Shown here piece after piece: positions 37,531 to 46,080 of a stretch of DNA of 64,000 nt (its first letter is position 1; each line of letters opens with the position of its first letter). Where the stretch lies: contig NZ_CP092462.1 in NCBI RefSeq assembly GCF_022387135.1, forward strand, positions 4,526,001 to 4,590,000. Direction: 5' to 3'. A program made the translations under genes and the position numbers. The notes under the pieces were generated by a model. The model ran no database searches, was not told where the DNA came from, and was given only the letters and a program-made list of their open reading frames with translations. The stretch comes from Comamonas sp. B21-038 (GTDB taxonomy: Bacteria; Pseudomonadota; Gammaproteobacteria; Burkholderiales; Burkholderiaceae_C).

Positions 37531-38340
37531 CTAGTGAACCGTCGCACGCTGGGTCGCCAAAAAATCGAGCAGCAGGCCTTCGAAGGCATCCGGGCTCTCC
37601 AGCTGGGGCCAGTGGCCAACGCCTTCCAGGCTCTCGTGCCGGGCCTGGGGCAGCAGGTCTGCCAGCGCCTGCATGCGCTGGGGCGGCATGCACACATCCT
37701 GGCCGCCGCTCACCAGCAGGCAGCGCTGGCTGAGGTGGGGCAGGCGTTCGGCCAGGGTGCTGGGGCCGGCCAGCATCTCCAGCATGCGGCCATAGGCCAG
37801 CGGCTGGATCTGGGTGATCGCATGGCGCGCCAGCTGCAGGCCTTCGGGCAAGGCCTGCTGGCCCGATTGCAGCTGCACCAGCAGCTCGGCAAAACGCTGC
37901 ATCTGCACCGGCTCGGTGCTGGCCTGCTGCTGGCACTGGGCCAGCAGTTGCTGGCGCGTCTGCACCCAGTGCTGCTGGCTGTCGGCCTCCAGTGCCGGGC
38001 CGCCGGCCACCAGGGTCAGGCTGCGCACGCGGGTGGGGTGGCGCAAAGCCAGCTCGGCGGCCACCATGGCGCCCATGCCATGGCCGACGATATGGGCGCG
38101 GCCAATCTTCAGCGCTTCGAGCAGGCCGTCCGCCGTGGCAGCCAGCGCCTTCAGGCTGTAGCCGCCATAGGGCGGTGGGTTGGCGTGGTAGCCGGGCATG
38201 TCCCAGGCGATGGCGCGGTAGCCCTGGCTGGCGAGCAACTCCACCTGTGGGGCAAAGCCCAGATGGTCGGTGTCGGCATCGTGGAGCATCAGCACCGTCG
38301 GGCCGCTGCCAAGCATCGCAAAATTGGGAATCAGGGACAT
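37531..38340 (-). CDS. Alpha/beta hydrolase-fold protein lacking the nucleophile serine
   Basis: 269 residues from ATG 38340. The fold is clear: a MLH strand near residue 18, WDMPGYHANPP near 46, the nucleophile elbow at 86-90, the acid in GGQDVCMPP and the His in GVGHWPQLE. The elbow reads G-H-G-M-G instead of G-H-S-M-G, so the nucleophile is Gly88 (codon at 38077-38079). The oxyanion HG motif is also altered to HD. It may be a non-catalytic member or use other chemistry. It is divergent from a flavin reductase gene. Confidence 0.85.
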   Translation of the reverse strand: MSLIPNFAMLGSGPTVLMLHDADTDHLGFAPQVELLASQGYRAIAWDMPGYHANPPPYGGYSLKALAATADGLLEALKIGRAHIVGHGMGAMVAAELALRHPTRVRSLTLVAGGPALEADSQQHWVQTRQQLLAQCQQQASTEPVQMQRFAELLVQLQSGQQALPEGLQLARHAITQIQPLAYGRMLEMLAGPSTLAERLPHLSQRCLLVSGGQDVCMPPQRMQALADLLPQARHESLEGVGHWPQLESPDAFEGLLLDFLATQRATVH

Positions 38341-38450
38341 AGGTGTGCTTCTCGCCGAGTGTTTCCCTCGCAGATGCGGCCCGTCTGCCTTGTTTTCAAG
38401 CACCTACGCCCGCAGGGGCCTCGTCTGCTGGCCGATAATGGCCCTTATCC

Positions 38451-39023
38451 ATGCTTTTGACGGCATGGCATCTGCCCCTGCCGTCTGCCTGCCCCGTGAA
38501 CCGCTCCCTGCCTCCTGAACACCTGCAATCACCCGCTTCTGCCTCGTTTTCCGAACGTGAGTTTCGCAATGCGCTGGGCCAGTTCGCCACCGGGGTGGCC
38601 GTGGTGACGGCGCTGGCGCCCGACGGCAACAAGGTCGGGTTGACGATCAGCTCCTTCAATTCCGCATCGCTCACGCCGCCGCTGGTGCTGTGGAGCCTGA
38701 TGAAGACGGCCAGCTCGATGCCGGTGTTCGAGACCGTCAGCCACTACGCGATCAATGTGATGGGCGCGCACCATAAGGAGTTGGCCTTGCAGTTCAGCCG
38801 CAAGGGCATTGACCGCTGGGCGGGCGTGGAGTTTGAGATGGGCGTCACCGGCGTGCCGCTGCTGGCCGGCGCCATTGCCAGTTTTGAGTGCCGCAACGGC
38901 CCCCACCATGATGCGGGCGACCATGTGATCCTCGTCGGCGAGGTGGCGCATTGCCAGCATGTGGCGGGCGTGCCGCCGCTGCTCTACCACGGTGGCAATT
39001 TCTACACCGAGCAGCTGATCTAA
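38451..39023 (+). CDS. Flavin reductase-like (FMN-binding) protein
   Basis: Up to 190 residues. The domain starts near FSEREFRNALGQFATGVAVVTA and includes KVGLTISSFNSASLTPPLVLWSL, the FMN-binding loop of HpaC-like reductases; ILVGEV is also typical. It would reduce flavin with NAD(P)H for a partner monooxygenase, or act alone as an oxidoreductase. ATG 38451 has no clear RBS but follows a -10-like GATAAT closely. GTG at 38496 is an alternative start. No adjacent oxygenase gene is seen. Confidence 0.85.
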   Translation: MLLTAWHLPLPSACPVNRSLPPEHLQSPASASFSEREFRNALGQFATGVAVVTALAPDGNKVGLTISSFNSASLTPPLVLWSLMKTASSMPVFETVSHYAINVMGAHHKELALQFSRKGIDRWAGVEFEMGVTGVPLLAGAIASFECRNGPHHDAGDHVILVGEVAHCQHVAGVPPLLYHGGNFYTEQLI

Positions 39024-39045
39024 GCCACGCGTGCTGCAGGCAACA

Positions 39046-39069
39046 AAAAACGACCCGAGGGTCGTTTTT
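39046..39069. terminator. Bidirectional rho-independent terminator
   Basis: AAAAACGACCC and GGGTCGTTTTT form an A-run/stem/T-run hairpin with a 2-nt centre between the convergent flavin-reductase and fpr genes. Confidence 0.88.
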
Positions 39070-39091
39070 CATTGGGCGGGCGGGGCGCTGC

Positions 39092-39865
39092 TTACTTCTC
39101 GACGAAGGCGCGTTCCACCACAAAGTCGCCTGGCGTCGAGGTATTGCCTTCCTTGAAGCCCCTGGCCTCCAGCAGTTCCTTGAGCTCGGCGAGCATCGCG
39201 GGGCTGCCGCAGAGCATCACGCGGTCGGTGTCCGGGTTCAGTTCGGGCAGGCCGATGTTCTGCGGGAAGGTGCCGGCGGTGATCTGGTTGGAGATACGGC
39301 CCTGGTTGCGGAAAGGCTCGCGCGTCACCGTGGGGTAGTACACCAGCTTGTCCTTGACGATTTCGCCGAGGAACTCATGGTTGGGCAGCTCTTCTTCCAG
39401 CAGCTTCTGGTAGGCCAGTTCCTGGACCTGGCGCACGCCGTGCACGACGACGACCTTTTCAAAGTGGTCATAGGTCTCGGGGTCGCGCGCCACCGACAGC
39501 CACGGCGCCAGGCCGGTGCCGGTGCCGATCAGGTACAGGTTCTTGCCAGGCAGCAGGTAGTCGACCAGCAAGGTACCCGTAGGCTTCTTGCCGACGATGA
39601 TGGTGTCACCCACCTGGATGTGCTGGAGCTTGCTGGTGAGCGGGCCGTCATCGACCTTGATCGACAGGAACTCCAGGTGCTCTTCGTAGTTGGGGCTGGC
39701 GATGGAATAGGCGCGCAGCAGGTTCTTGCCGTCGACCTTCAGGCCGATCATCGTGAAGTGGCCGCTGGAGAAACGCAGCGCGGGATCACGGGTGGTCGTG
39801 AAGGAGAACAAACGATCGGTCCAGTGGTGAACAGACAGGACACGTTCTTCGAGAAAGGCGCTCAT
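39092..39865 (-). CDS. fpr: Ferredoxin/flavodoxin--NADP+ reductase
   Basis: 257 residues, the normal length of subclass I bacterial FPR. FAD binding is shown by LRAYSIASPNYEEHLEF, NADP binding by GTGTGLAPWLSVARD, and a third block is MLCGSPAML. It moves electrons between NADPH and ferredoxin or flavodoxin, serving redox balance, iron-sulfur repair and oxidative stress responses. The ~160-bp upstream region is AT-rich and likely holds its promoter. Confidence 0.95.
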   Translation of the reverse strand: MSAFLEERVLSVHHWTDRLFSFTTTRDPALRFSSGHFTMIGLKVDGKNLLRAYSIASPNYEEHLEFLSIKVDDGPLTSKLQHIQVGDTIIVGKKPTGTLLVDYLLPGKNLYLIGTGTGLAPWLSVARDPETYDHFEKVVVVHGVRQVQELAYQKLLEEELPNHEFLGEIVKDKLVYYPTVTREPFRNQGRISNQITAGTFPQNIGLPELNPDTDRVMLCGSPAMLAELKELLEARGFKEGNTSTPGDFVVERAFVEK

Positions 39866-40022
39866 AGCAGTGCAGTACTCAGTTAGTCTTGTGTATATCT
39901 ATAAACGCTATTGTTCACTATTCATACAACTTAAACGTCATATGGACATATCGGCGCGTTGTGAACGGGGTTTTTCGGTGAACCAGTGCCTATTTTCGGT
40001 CTATCGCAATGAGACCCACGGC
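39866..40022. other. AT-rich promoter region of fpr
   Basis: The stretch from about 39880 to 39950 is AT-rich and contains CTATT repeats (CTATTGTTCACTATTC near 39908-39923). No gene is visible. A regulator site is likely but not identified. Confidence 0.35.
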
Positions 40023-40191
40023 CTAGGGACCCTCTGCAAAACTCCCTGCCGTGTTCTGAACGCGGGCTCGGGCGATCCGCTGCGTTGTCTTCCTTGCCAA
40101 TAGCTACGGCTATTGACTGCAAAAGACGCCTTGCGTCTCATCCCGATCCGCGTCCATCCCGCTTGGCGAGGGTTTTGCAGAGCATCCCTAG
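40023..40191. mobile_element. MITE-like element with CTAG target duplication
   Basis: The element spans 40027-40187 (161 bp) and is flanked on both sides by CTAG (40023-40026 and 40188-40191). Its ends are imperfect inverted repeats: GGACCCTCTGCAAAAC on the left, and GGATGCTCTGCAAAAC read inward from the right. CAATAGC-TACG-GCTATTG forms an internal hairpin. It carries no transposase. A YTAR-type 4-bp duplication such as CTAG is typical of the IS5 group, so a parent IS5-type element may mobilise it. The stop codon of the iclR gene falls inside the right CTAG. Confidence 0.75.
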
Positions 40192-41012
40192 AAGTTATCC
40201 AGGATGTTGGAAATCGAGGTCGCCGCCAGCAGCACATGGGGCAGCAGCTCGGCCTCGGCCTTGGCCGTGCCCCAGCGCGTGGAGGGGGCCGAGATGGTGA
40301 TCGCGCCAATGGGCACGCCGCCCCGGCCGGTGATGGCGGCAGCCACCGAGATATCGCCCACCACGGTCTGGTTCTGCACGATCGCATAGCCGTCGCGCTC
40401 GGCGTCTTCGATGCGGCGCAGCAGCTCTTCGGGGTCGGTCATGGTCTGGGCGGTGATCTTGACCAGCGGCGTCGATCCGATCAGGCGCAGGCGCTCGTCC
40501 ACCGGCAGCTTGGCCATCATCGCGCGGCCCGATGCGGTATAGGCCGCAGGCAGGCGCGAGCCCACGGCAAAGTCCGAGTTGTAGATGTAGCGGCCCGGCA
40601 CCTTGGCGATGAAGACCACCTCGTTGCCATCCATCTCCTGCAGGTTCGAGGTCTCGCCCAGGGTGTGGGTCATCTCGATCAGGTAGGGATAGGCCCGCTC
40701 GACGATGCGTTGCGAGCGCAGGTAGTTGTACGACAGGCGCAGCACCTCGGGCGCGAGTGTGTACTGGTTGGAGCCGGGCAGGCGGCGGATGTAGCGCAGG
40801 TTCTCCAATGTGAAAACAATGCGCTGGGTGGCGCTGCGGTCGAGCTGGGCGGCCCGGGCAATCTCGGCCAGCGACATCTCGCGGTGGGTGTCGCGAAAGG
40901 CTTCCAGCACCTGAAAGGCCTTGGCCAGGGAGCCCACGAACAATGAGGATTCACGGGCGGAGGGTTCAACGCTTGCTACGGGCTCGGAAATGCTGTGGGT
41001 GTTTTTAGGCAT
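40188..41012 (-). CDS. IclR-family transcriptional regulator
   Basis: 274 residues from ATG 41012. The N-terminal IclR winged helix is at about 30-90 (SLAKAFQVLEAFRD, then EIARAAQLDRSATQRIVFTLENL). The C-terminal ligand-binding domain includes GRYIYNSDFAVGSRLPAAYTASG and YAIVQNQTVVGDISVAAAI. It is the last gene of the catabolic-type cluster and follows the FMN oxidase by 29 bp. Its TAG stop lies in the CTAG duplication of the adjacent MITE. IclR proteins often control catabolic operons through a pathway acid. Confidence 0.9.
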   Translation of the reverse strand: MPKNTHSISEPVASVEPSARESSLFVGSLAKAFQVLEAFRDTHREMSLAEIARAAQLDRSATQRIVFTLENLRYIRRLPGSNQYTLAPEVLRLSYNYLRSQRIVERAYPYLIEMTHTLGETSNLQEMDGNEVVFIAKVPGRYIYNSDFAVGSRLPAAYTASGRAMMAKLPVDERLRLIGSTPLVKITAQTMTDPEELLRRIEDAERDGYAIVQNQTVVGDISVAAAITGRGGVPIGAITISAPSTRWGTAKAEAELLPHVLLAATSISNILDNF

Positions 41013-41041
41013 CGTAAAAAGCGGCTGTCTCGGGTCACTGT

Positions 41042-42178
41042 CTAATGGTCTTGCATGAAGGTCGCGTTCAGGCTTGTGGCCTGCGGCGCGCCCAGCAGTC
41101 TGAGGGTCGTCTCGAACTCGGTGCGCAGTATCTCCAGAACCTCGGCCACGCCCTGGGGGCCGCGTGCGGCCAGTCCGTAGAGCGGCGCACGCCCCAGCAG
41201 GACGGCATCGGCCCCCAGCGCCCGGGCTTTGGCGATGTCGCTGCCGCGGCGCACCCCGCCGTCGACAAAGATATGCATCTTGCCATGAACCGCGTCGGCA
41301 ATCTGCGGCAATTGCGCCATCGGTGCGGGTGCGCACTCCAGCTGCCGCCCGCCGTGGTTGCTGACCACGATGCCGTCGGCGCCGGCCTGCAGCGCGCGCC
41401 GGGCATCATCGGCGCTGAGCAGGCCCTTGACGATGACGGGCCCCTTCCAGTGGCGGCGCACCCAGGCCAGGTCTTCCCAGCGCAGGCCCATGTCCATCTC
41501 GCGGCTCATCGCGGCGGCCTGCTTCTGGATATTGCTCTCGACCCCGGCGCTGCGTGCCAGGTTGACCAGCTGCGGCGAGCCGCCCTGGCGCAGCATGCGC
41601 AGGCACCAGCGCGGGTGGCTGAGCAGGTCGGCCAGCAGCCGGGGCGTCCAGGGCACGGGCATGCGAAAGCCGTTGCGCACATCGTGGTCGCGCTTGCCAT
41701 GCACCATGGTGTCCACCGTCAGCATCAGTGCGCTGAAGCCCGCTGCCTGCGCGCGGGCCATCATGCTCTGCGCGATGCGGCGGTCCTTTTGCACATAGAG
41801 CTGCAGCCACAGATCGCCCGGGCTGGCGGCGCGCACATCTTCCAGCAAGGATGTGGAGGCCGTCGACATCACAAAGGGCAGGCCAGCTGCATGCGCGGCG
41901 CGGGCCAGCACCTGCTCGGCCTGGGGCCAGTACAGGCCGTTCAGACCGGTGGGCCCGACAAAGGCCGGCATCGCCTGTTGGCGGCCAAACAGGGTGATGC
42001 TGGTATCCACCTGGCTGACATCGACCATCGTGCGCGGCAAGAAGGTGACATCGCCCCAGGAGGCGAGGTTGCGCGCCATGCTGCGGCCGTCTTCCGCGCC
42101 GCCTTCGAGGTAGTCAAAGGCGAAGCGGGACAGGCGCCGGCGCGCCAGCTCCCGGTAGTCTTTGATGGCAGGCAGCAT
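41042..42178 (-). CDS. FMN-dependent alpha-hydroxyacid dehydrogenase/oxidase (LldD/MdlB family)
   Basis: 378 residues with the complete family fold. The catalytic base is His275 in SNHGGRQL, followed by the substrate Arg. FVDGGVRRGSDIAKARALGADAVLLGR is the FMN phosphate-binding region. FAFDYLEGGAED is the usual start. It oxidises L-2-hydroxyacids (lactate, mandelate, glycolate or similar) to 2-oxo acids. It lies 13 bp after the DapA-family gene. Together with the FAD dehydrogenase of the same cluster, both hydroxyacid stereoisomers could be oxidised. Confidence 0.9.
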   Translation of the reverse strand: MLPAIKDYRELARRRLSRFAFDYLEGGAEDGRSMARNLASWGDVTFLPRTMVDVSQVDTSITLFGRQQAMPAFVGPTGLNGLYWPQAEQVLARAAHAAGLPFVMSTASTSLLEDVRAASPGDLWLQLYVQKDRRIAQSMMARAQAAGFSALMLTVDTMVHGKRDHDVRNGFRMPVPWTPRLLADLLSHPRWCLRMLRQGGSPQLVNLARSAGVESNIQKQAAAMSREMDMGLRWEDLAWVRRHWKGPVIVKGLLSADDARRALQAGADGIVVSNHGGRQLECAPAPMAQLPQIADAVHGKMHIFVDGGVRRGSDIAKARALGADAVLLGRAPLYGLAARGPQGVAEVLEILRTEFETTLRLLGAPQATSLNATFMQDH

Positions 42179-42191
42179 GGCGGGTGCTCGC

Positions 42192-43106
42192 TCAGGCCAG
42201 CGCGTGCTCAGCCTGCAGCTGGGCCGTCAGCACCTGGCGCAGACGGGCGGACAGCTCGGGGTTGCAATCGACCAGCGGGGCCAGCAGGTGCGGCGCCTGC
42301 ACGCCCACCAGGTCCCAGACCGACTTCATCGGGCCCGGGTTGGTCTCGGCAAAGGCCAGGTCCAACAGGCCGATCAGCTCCTGGTGCAGGGCCAGTGCCT
42401 CTGCGGTCTGGCCACTGGTCAGCAGCGCGTACATGCGTGTCCACGTCTTGGGCAGCAGGTTGGCCGTCACGATGATGCCGCCCTGGGCGCCGCAGAGCAT
42501 CTGCGCGGGGAAGATGGTGTCCTCACCGCTCAGCACGGCAAAGCTGGCATCCACGCCCTTGACCACCTTGAGGAAGTGGTACATGTCGGTGTTGCAGGCC
42601 TTCATGCCGATGATGTTCTCGTGGCGCGAGAGCTCATGCAGCACTTCGGGAGCGATGGAGATGCGGGTGCGGTAAGGGATCTCGTAGATCACCACCGGCA
42701 GCGGCGAGGCATCCGCATAGCGCAGGAAGTAGTCGCGAATGCCCTGCTGCGACGGCGTGGTGTAGTAGGGCGTCAGCACCATCAGCGCGTCTGCGCCGGC
42801 ATCGGCCAGCGCCTGGCCCGAGGCGATGGCGTCGTGGTAGCCGGGGTCGAGCACGCCAGCCAGCACCGGCAGGTCAGCGGATTGGTGCTCGCGCACGGTG
42901 GCCACCATGCGGGCCCGTTCGGTGCGCGACAGCGCGCCGTATTCGCCGGTGCCGCCCAGCGGCACGGTGCCGCTGATGCCGCTGCCTTGCAGGTGGTCCA
43001 GCAGCGCGCGCACGGCCTGGATGTCGATCTGGCCGTCGGCGGTCACCGGCGTGGCCAGTGCAGGGAAGATGCCGCGGAGTTGCTCAGAGGTGATACGTGT
43101 AGTCAT
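42192..43106 (-). CDS. DapA-family aldolase/dehydratase (N-acetylneuraminate lyase superfamily)
   Basis: 304 residues, class I aldolase fold. The Schiff-base lysine is K169 in IIGMKACN and the catalytic Tyr is Y141 in YEIPYRT. The carboxylate-binding loop is GGTGEYGAL, unlike the GTTGE of true DapA. It is therefore probably not the lysine-pathway enzyme but a 2-oxo-acid aldolase or dehydratase of a catabolic route. It lies between an ABC importer permease (6 bp) and an FMN hydroxyacid oxidase (13 bp). Substrate unknown. Confidence 0.88.
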   Translation of the reverse strand: MTTRITSEQLRGIFPALATPVTADGQIDIQAVRALLDHLQGSGISGTVPLGGTGEYGALSRTERARMVATVREHQSADLPVLAGVLDPGYHDAIASGQALADAGADALMVLTPYYTTPSQQGIRDYFLRYADASPLPVVIYEIPYRTRISIAPEVLHELSRHENIIGMKACNTDMYHFLKVVKGVDASFAVLSGEDTIFPAQMLCGAQGGIIVTANLLPKTWTRMYALLTSGQTAEALALHQELIGLLDLAFAETNPGPMKSVWDLVGVQAPHLLAPLVDCNPELSARLRQVLTAQLQAEHALA

Positions 43107-43112
43107 GGTTCA

Positions 43113-44876
43113 TCAATTCAAAGAAGCGGCGGAGCGGCGACGCAGCCAGTCCGCACAGGTGATCAAAATGCCGATGAAGGCGAACAGGCAGGTCGAGACG
43201 GCGGCGATCACCGGCGAGATCTGCAGGGTCACTTCATCCCAGAACTGCTTGGGCAGGGTGGAGCTCAGGCCACCGGAGGCAAACAGCGAGATGGTCAGCT
43301 CGTCAAACGAGGTGGCAAAGGCAAACAGGAAGGACGAGGTCAGGCCGGCGGCAATGATCGGGAAGGTCACATAGCGCAAGGTCTGCCAGGGGCGGGCGCC
43401 CAGGCTCTGGGCGGCCATGTCCAGGCGCGTGTCGTAGTTGCGCAGCACGGCCATCATGGTCATCACCACATAGGGGATGGCGATGACGGTATGCCCCAGC
43501 ACCAGACCCAGCGAGGTGCCCACCAGGCCCACCTTGGAGAAGAAATAGAACATGCCCACGGCAATGATCATGCGGGGGATGATCAGCGGCGACAGCACAA
43601 AGGCCAGCAGCAAGGCCTTGCCGCGCATCTGGCTGCGCACCAGCAAAAAGGCCACCGGCGTGCCCACGGCCATCGCCGCCAGCGCGGCAAAAAAGCCCAC
43701 GACAAAGCTGCGCACCGTGGCGTTGATCCACAGCGGCGAGGCCAGCATGTCCTGGTAGTGCTGCAGGGTGAAGCCCTGGGGCGGCCAGTTCAGGCCCGAT
43801 TTGTCGGCAAACGAGATCGGGATCATCAGCAGCGCAGGCACGCTCAGGAACACCAGCAGCGCCACCACGCTGGCGCGCAGCACGAACGAATCGCCTTGCT
43901 GCAGATCGCGTTTGCGCGAGCGGGGCACCAGCGCAATCAGGCGGTCGCTGATGCTGCCCAGCAGGCCCAGCACCGTCTCGGACAGCTGGCGCATGAAGCC
44001 GCTGCTGTGGTTGCTCTTGTCGGACTGCGCGCCCGTCATCGTCGACAGGCCCAGCACCTTGTCATAGACCGCAAACACGATCAGCACCACGATCAGCAGC
44101 AGCACCGAGATGGCGCCGGCAAAGCCCCAGTTCATCACCTGCATCACCTGCTCGATGATGAGCTGGGTGATCATGGTTTCCTTGCGGCCACCCAGCAGCT
44201 GGGGCACGATGAAGAAGCCCACGGCGGTGACAAAGACCATGATGGCGCCCGCTGCCACACCGGGCATGGACAGCGGAAAGTACACGCGCCAGAACGCGGT
44301 GCCCGGGCGCGCACCCAGGGTGAGCGCCGCGCGCGGCAGGTTGCGGTCGATGTTCTCCATCACCGACAGCATGGTCAGCACGGCCAGCGGCATCAGCGCA
44401 TGGACCATGCCCACCAGCACGGCGCCAAAGCTGTAGAGCATGTTGGAGGGCGCATCCTGCAGGCCCAGCGCCAGCAGCAGCTGGTTGGCCAGGCCATTGC
44501 GGCCCAGCACCACGATCCAGGCAAAGGCGCGCACCAGAAAGCTGGTCCAGAAGGACAGCAGAATCCAGAACACCCAGCGGCTCTTCTTGTCCTTTTGCAA
44601 GGACGAGACCAGATAGGCAATCGGGTAGCCGCCGATGATGGACAGCAGCGCCGTGACTAGCGAGATCTTCAACGTGATCCACATCGTGTCCAGGTAGACC
44701 GAGGAGCTGAACAGCTGGCTGTAGTTGTTCCACTTGAAGCTGCCATCGCTGTAGATGCTCAGCAGCAGCAACTGGCCGACCGGGTAGACCAGCAGCACCA
44801 GAAACAGCATGACCAGCGGTGCGGCCATCATCAGCGGCCTTACCCAGGCCGCGCGGGGGGTGGCGGCGCTGTTCAT
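43113..44876 (-). CDS. Fused ABC importer permease (PotB-PotC type domains in one chain)
   Basis: 587 residues carrying two complete permease domains. The first (about 1-285) has the EAA loop LGARPGTAFWRVYFPLSMPG. The second (about 320-585) has SLGARPWQTLRYVTFPIIAAG. About twelve helices in all. In most spermidine/putrescine-type systems these are separate proteins. It forms the channel with the ATPase encoded just before it (ATGA overlap at 44873-44876) and the Tat-type binding protein further upstream. Confidence 0.9.
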   Translation of the reverse strand: MNSAATPRAAWVRPLMMAAPLVMLFLVLLVYPVGQLLLLSIYSDGSFKWNNYSQLFSSSVYLDTMWITLKISLVTALLSIIGGYPIAYLVSSLQKDKKSRWVFWILLSFWTSFLVRAFAWIVVLGRNGLANQLLLALGLQDAPSNMLYSFGAVLVGMVHALMPLAVLTMLSVMENIDRNLPRAALTLGARPGTAFWRVYFPLSMPGVAAGAIMVFVTAVGFFIVPQLLGGRKETMITQLIIEQVMQVMNWGFAGAISVLLLIVVLIVFAVYDKVLGLSTMTGAQSDKSNHSSGFMRQLSETVLGLLGSISDRLIALVPRSRKRDLQQGDSFVLRASVVALLVFLSVPALLMIPISFADKSGLNWPPQGFTLQHYQDMLASPLWINATVRSFVVGFFAALAAMAVGTPVAFLLVRSQMRGKALLLAFVLSPLIIPRMIIAVGMFYFFSKVGLVGTSLGLVLGHTVIAIPYVVMTMMAVLRNYDTRLDMAAQSLGARPWQTLRYVTFPIIAAGLTSSFLFAFATSFDELTISLFASGGLSSTLPKQFWDEVTLQISPVIAAVSTCLFAFIGILITCADWLRRRSAASLN

Positions 44877-45967
44877 GCGGGCTCCGGAACGGCGACGGCA
44901 TCGCTGCTGGACCAGCCAAAGTCCACGGTGCTGCCCAGCGCATGGTCATGCTTGGCGATGGAGGTCGGGAAGGACAGCACCACCGGCTCGCTGCTGAGGG
45001 CAGGCGCCTTCAGGTAGAGCTTGGTGAGGCTGCCGGTGATCATCGTGTCGAGCAGCTGGCCGCTGAAGCGTTCGCTGGCGCCCTGGGCGGCTGCAGCGGC
45101 CGCCATGTTTTGCGGGCGCACCATCACGCAGACCTTGGCGCCGGTGGTCAGCGGCTGGTCGGCCGATGCCAGCAGTTCGGTGTTGGTGCCGTTCAAAGCC
45201 ACGCGGGCCTGGCCACCCTGGCTGGACACCACGGTGCCCTTGAACAGATTGCTCTCACCCAGAAAATCGGCCACAAACGGTGTGCGCGGGCGGAAGTAGA
45301 GGTCCGCCGGCGAGCCCAGCTGCTCGATGCGGCCGCCGTTCATCAGGCAGATGCGGTCCGACATGGTCATCGCCTCTTCCTGGTCGTGGGTCACATAGAC
45401 GATGGTGGTGCCGGCCTCGCGGTGGATGCGCTTGATCTCCAGCTGCATGTGCTCGCGCAGCTTCTTGTCCAGCGCGCCCAGGGGCTCGTCCATCAGCACG
45501 ATGGACGGCTTGTAGACCAGGCAGCGCGCCAGCGCAATGCGGTGCTGCTGCCCGCCCGAGAGTTCCTTCGGAAAACGCTGCGCCACATGGGGCAGGTGCA
45601 CCAGCTCCAGCGCCTCCAGTGCGCGCTTCATCGCGGTGGCACGGTCGAGCTTGCGCATCTTCAGCGGAAAGGCGATGTTCTCGGCAATCGTCATGTGCGG
45701 GAACAGCGCATAGTTCTGGAACACCATGCCGATGTCGCGCTCATAGGGCGCGCCATAGGTCACGTCCTTGCCGTTGATCAGCAGCTGGCCGCCATCGGGC
45801 ACGGACAGGCCGGCGATCATGCTCAGCAAGGTGGTCTTGCCCGAGCCCGAAGGGCCCAGCAGGGTCAGGAACTCGCCCTCAGGCACTTCCAGGTTGGTGG
45901 GGTGCAGCGCGACAAAGGAGCCGTAGCGCTTGGTCAGACCCGCAATCGACAGTTTTATGTTCTTCAT
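44873..45967 (-). CDS. ABC importer ATPase (PotA type)
   Basis: 364 residues from ATG 45967, chosen because GGAG lies nine bases upstream; ATG 45982 is possible. Walker A is GPSGSGKTT (K44), the signature LSGGQQHRIALARCL, Walker B SIVLMDEP, and the switch His is in VTHDQEEAM. A C-terminal TOBE-like regulatory domain follows (about 290-360). It powers the fused permease. Palindromes separate it from the upstream binding-protein gene. Confidence 0.93.
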   Translation of the reverse strand: MKNIKLSIAGLTKRYGSFVALHPTNLEVPEGEFLTLLGPSGSGKTTLLSMIAGLSVPDGGQLLINGKDVTYGAPYERDIGMVFQNYALFPHMTIAENIAFPLKMRKLDRATAMKRALEALELVHLPHVAQRFPKELSGGQQHRIALARCLVYKPSIVLMDEPLGALDKKLREHMQLEIKRIHREAGTTIVYVTHDQEEAMTMSDRICLMNGGRIEQLGSPADLYFRPRTPFVADFLGESNLFKGTVVSSQGGQARVALNGTNTELLASADQPLTTGAKVCVMVRPQNMAAAAAAQGASERFSGQLLDTMITGSLTKLYLKAPALSSEPVVLSFPTSIAKHDHALGSTVDFGWSSSDAVAVPEPA

Positions 45968-45982
45968 TTCAATGGACTCCAT

Positions 45983-45998
45983 TGCACCGCGGTGCAAC
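45983..45998. promoter_or_regulatory. Perfect 16-bp palindrome between binding-protein and ATPase genes
   Basis: TTGCACCGCGGTGCAA is a perfect palindrome 15 bp before the chosen ATPase start. In RNA it folds as a 6-bp stem with a CGCG loop. Confidence 0.6.
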
Positions 45999-46019
45999 GA
46001 ATGAACCTGGGGGTGCCTG

Positions 46020-46053
46020 TGCGGAGGCCGGCGTGTTGTGCCGCCGCTCCGCA
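46020..46053 (-). promoter_or_regulatory. Intercistronic hairpin after the binding-protein gene
   Basis: TGCGGAG (46020-46026) pairs with CTCCGCA (46047-46053), and inside it CGGCG (46029-46033) with CGCCG (46042-46046), leaving a two-base bulge. It has no T tract, so mRNA protection or partial attenuation is likelier than full termination. Confidence 0.5.
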
Positions 46054-46080
46054 GGGTTCGTCATCAGTGGCGGGCAGTGC

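Noticed and set aside
42162..44660. 832-residue plus-strand open frame
   Set aside because: It is the antisense of the permease and DapA-family genes, His/Gln/Gly-rich, without recognisable domains.
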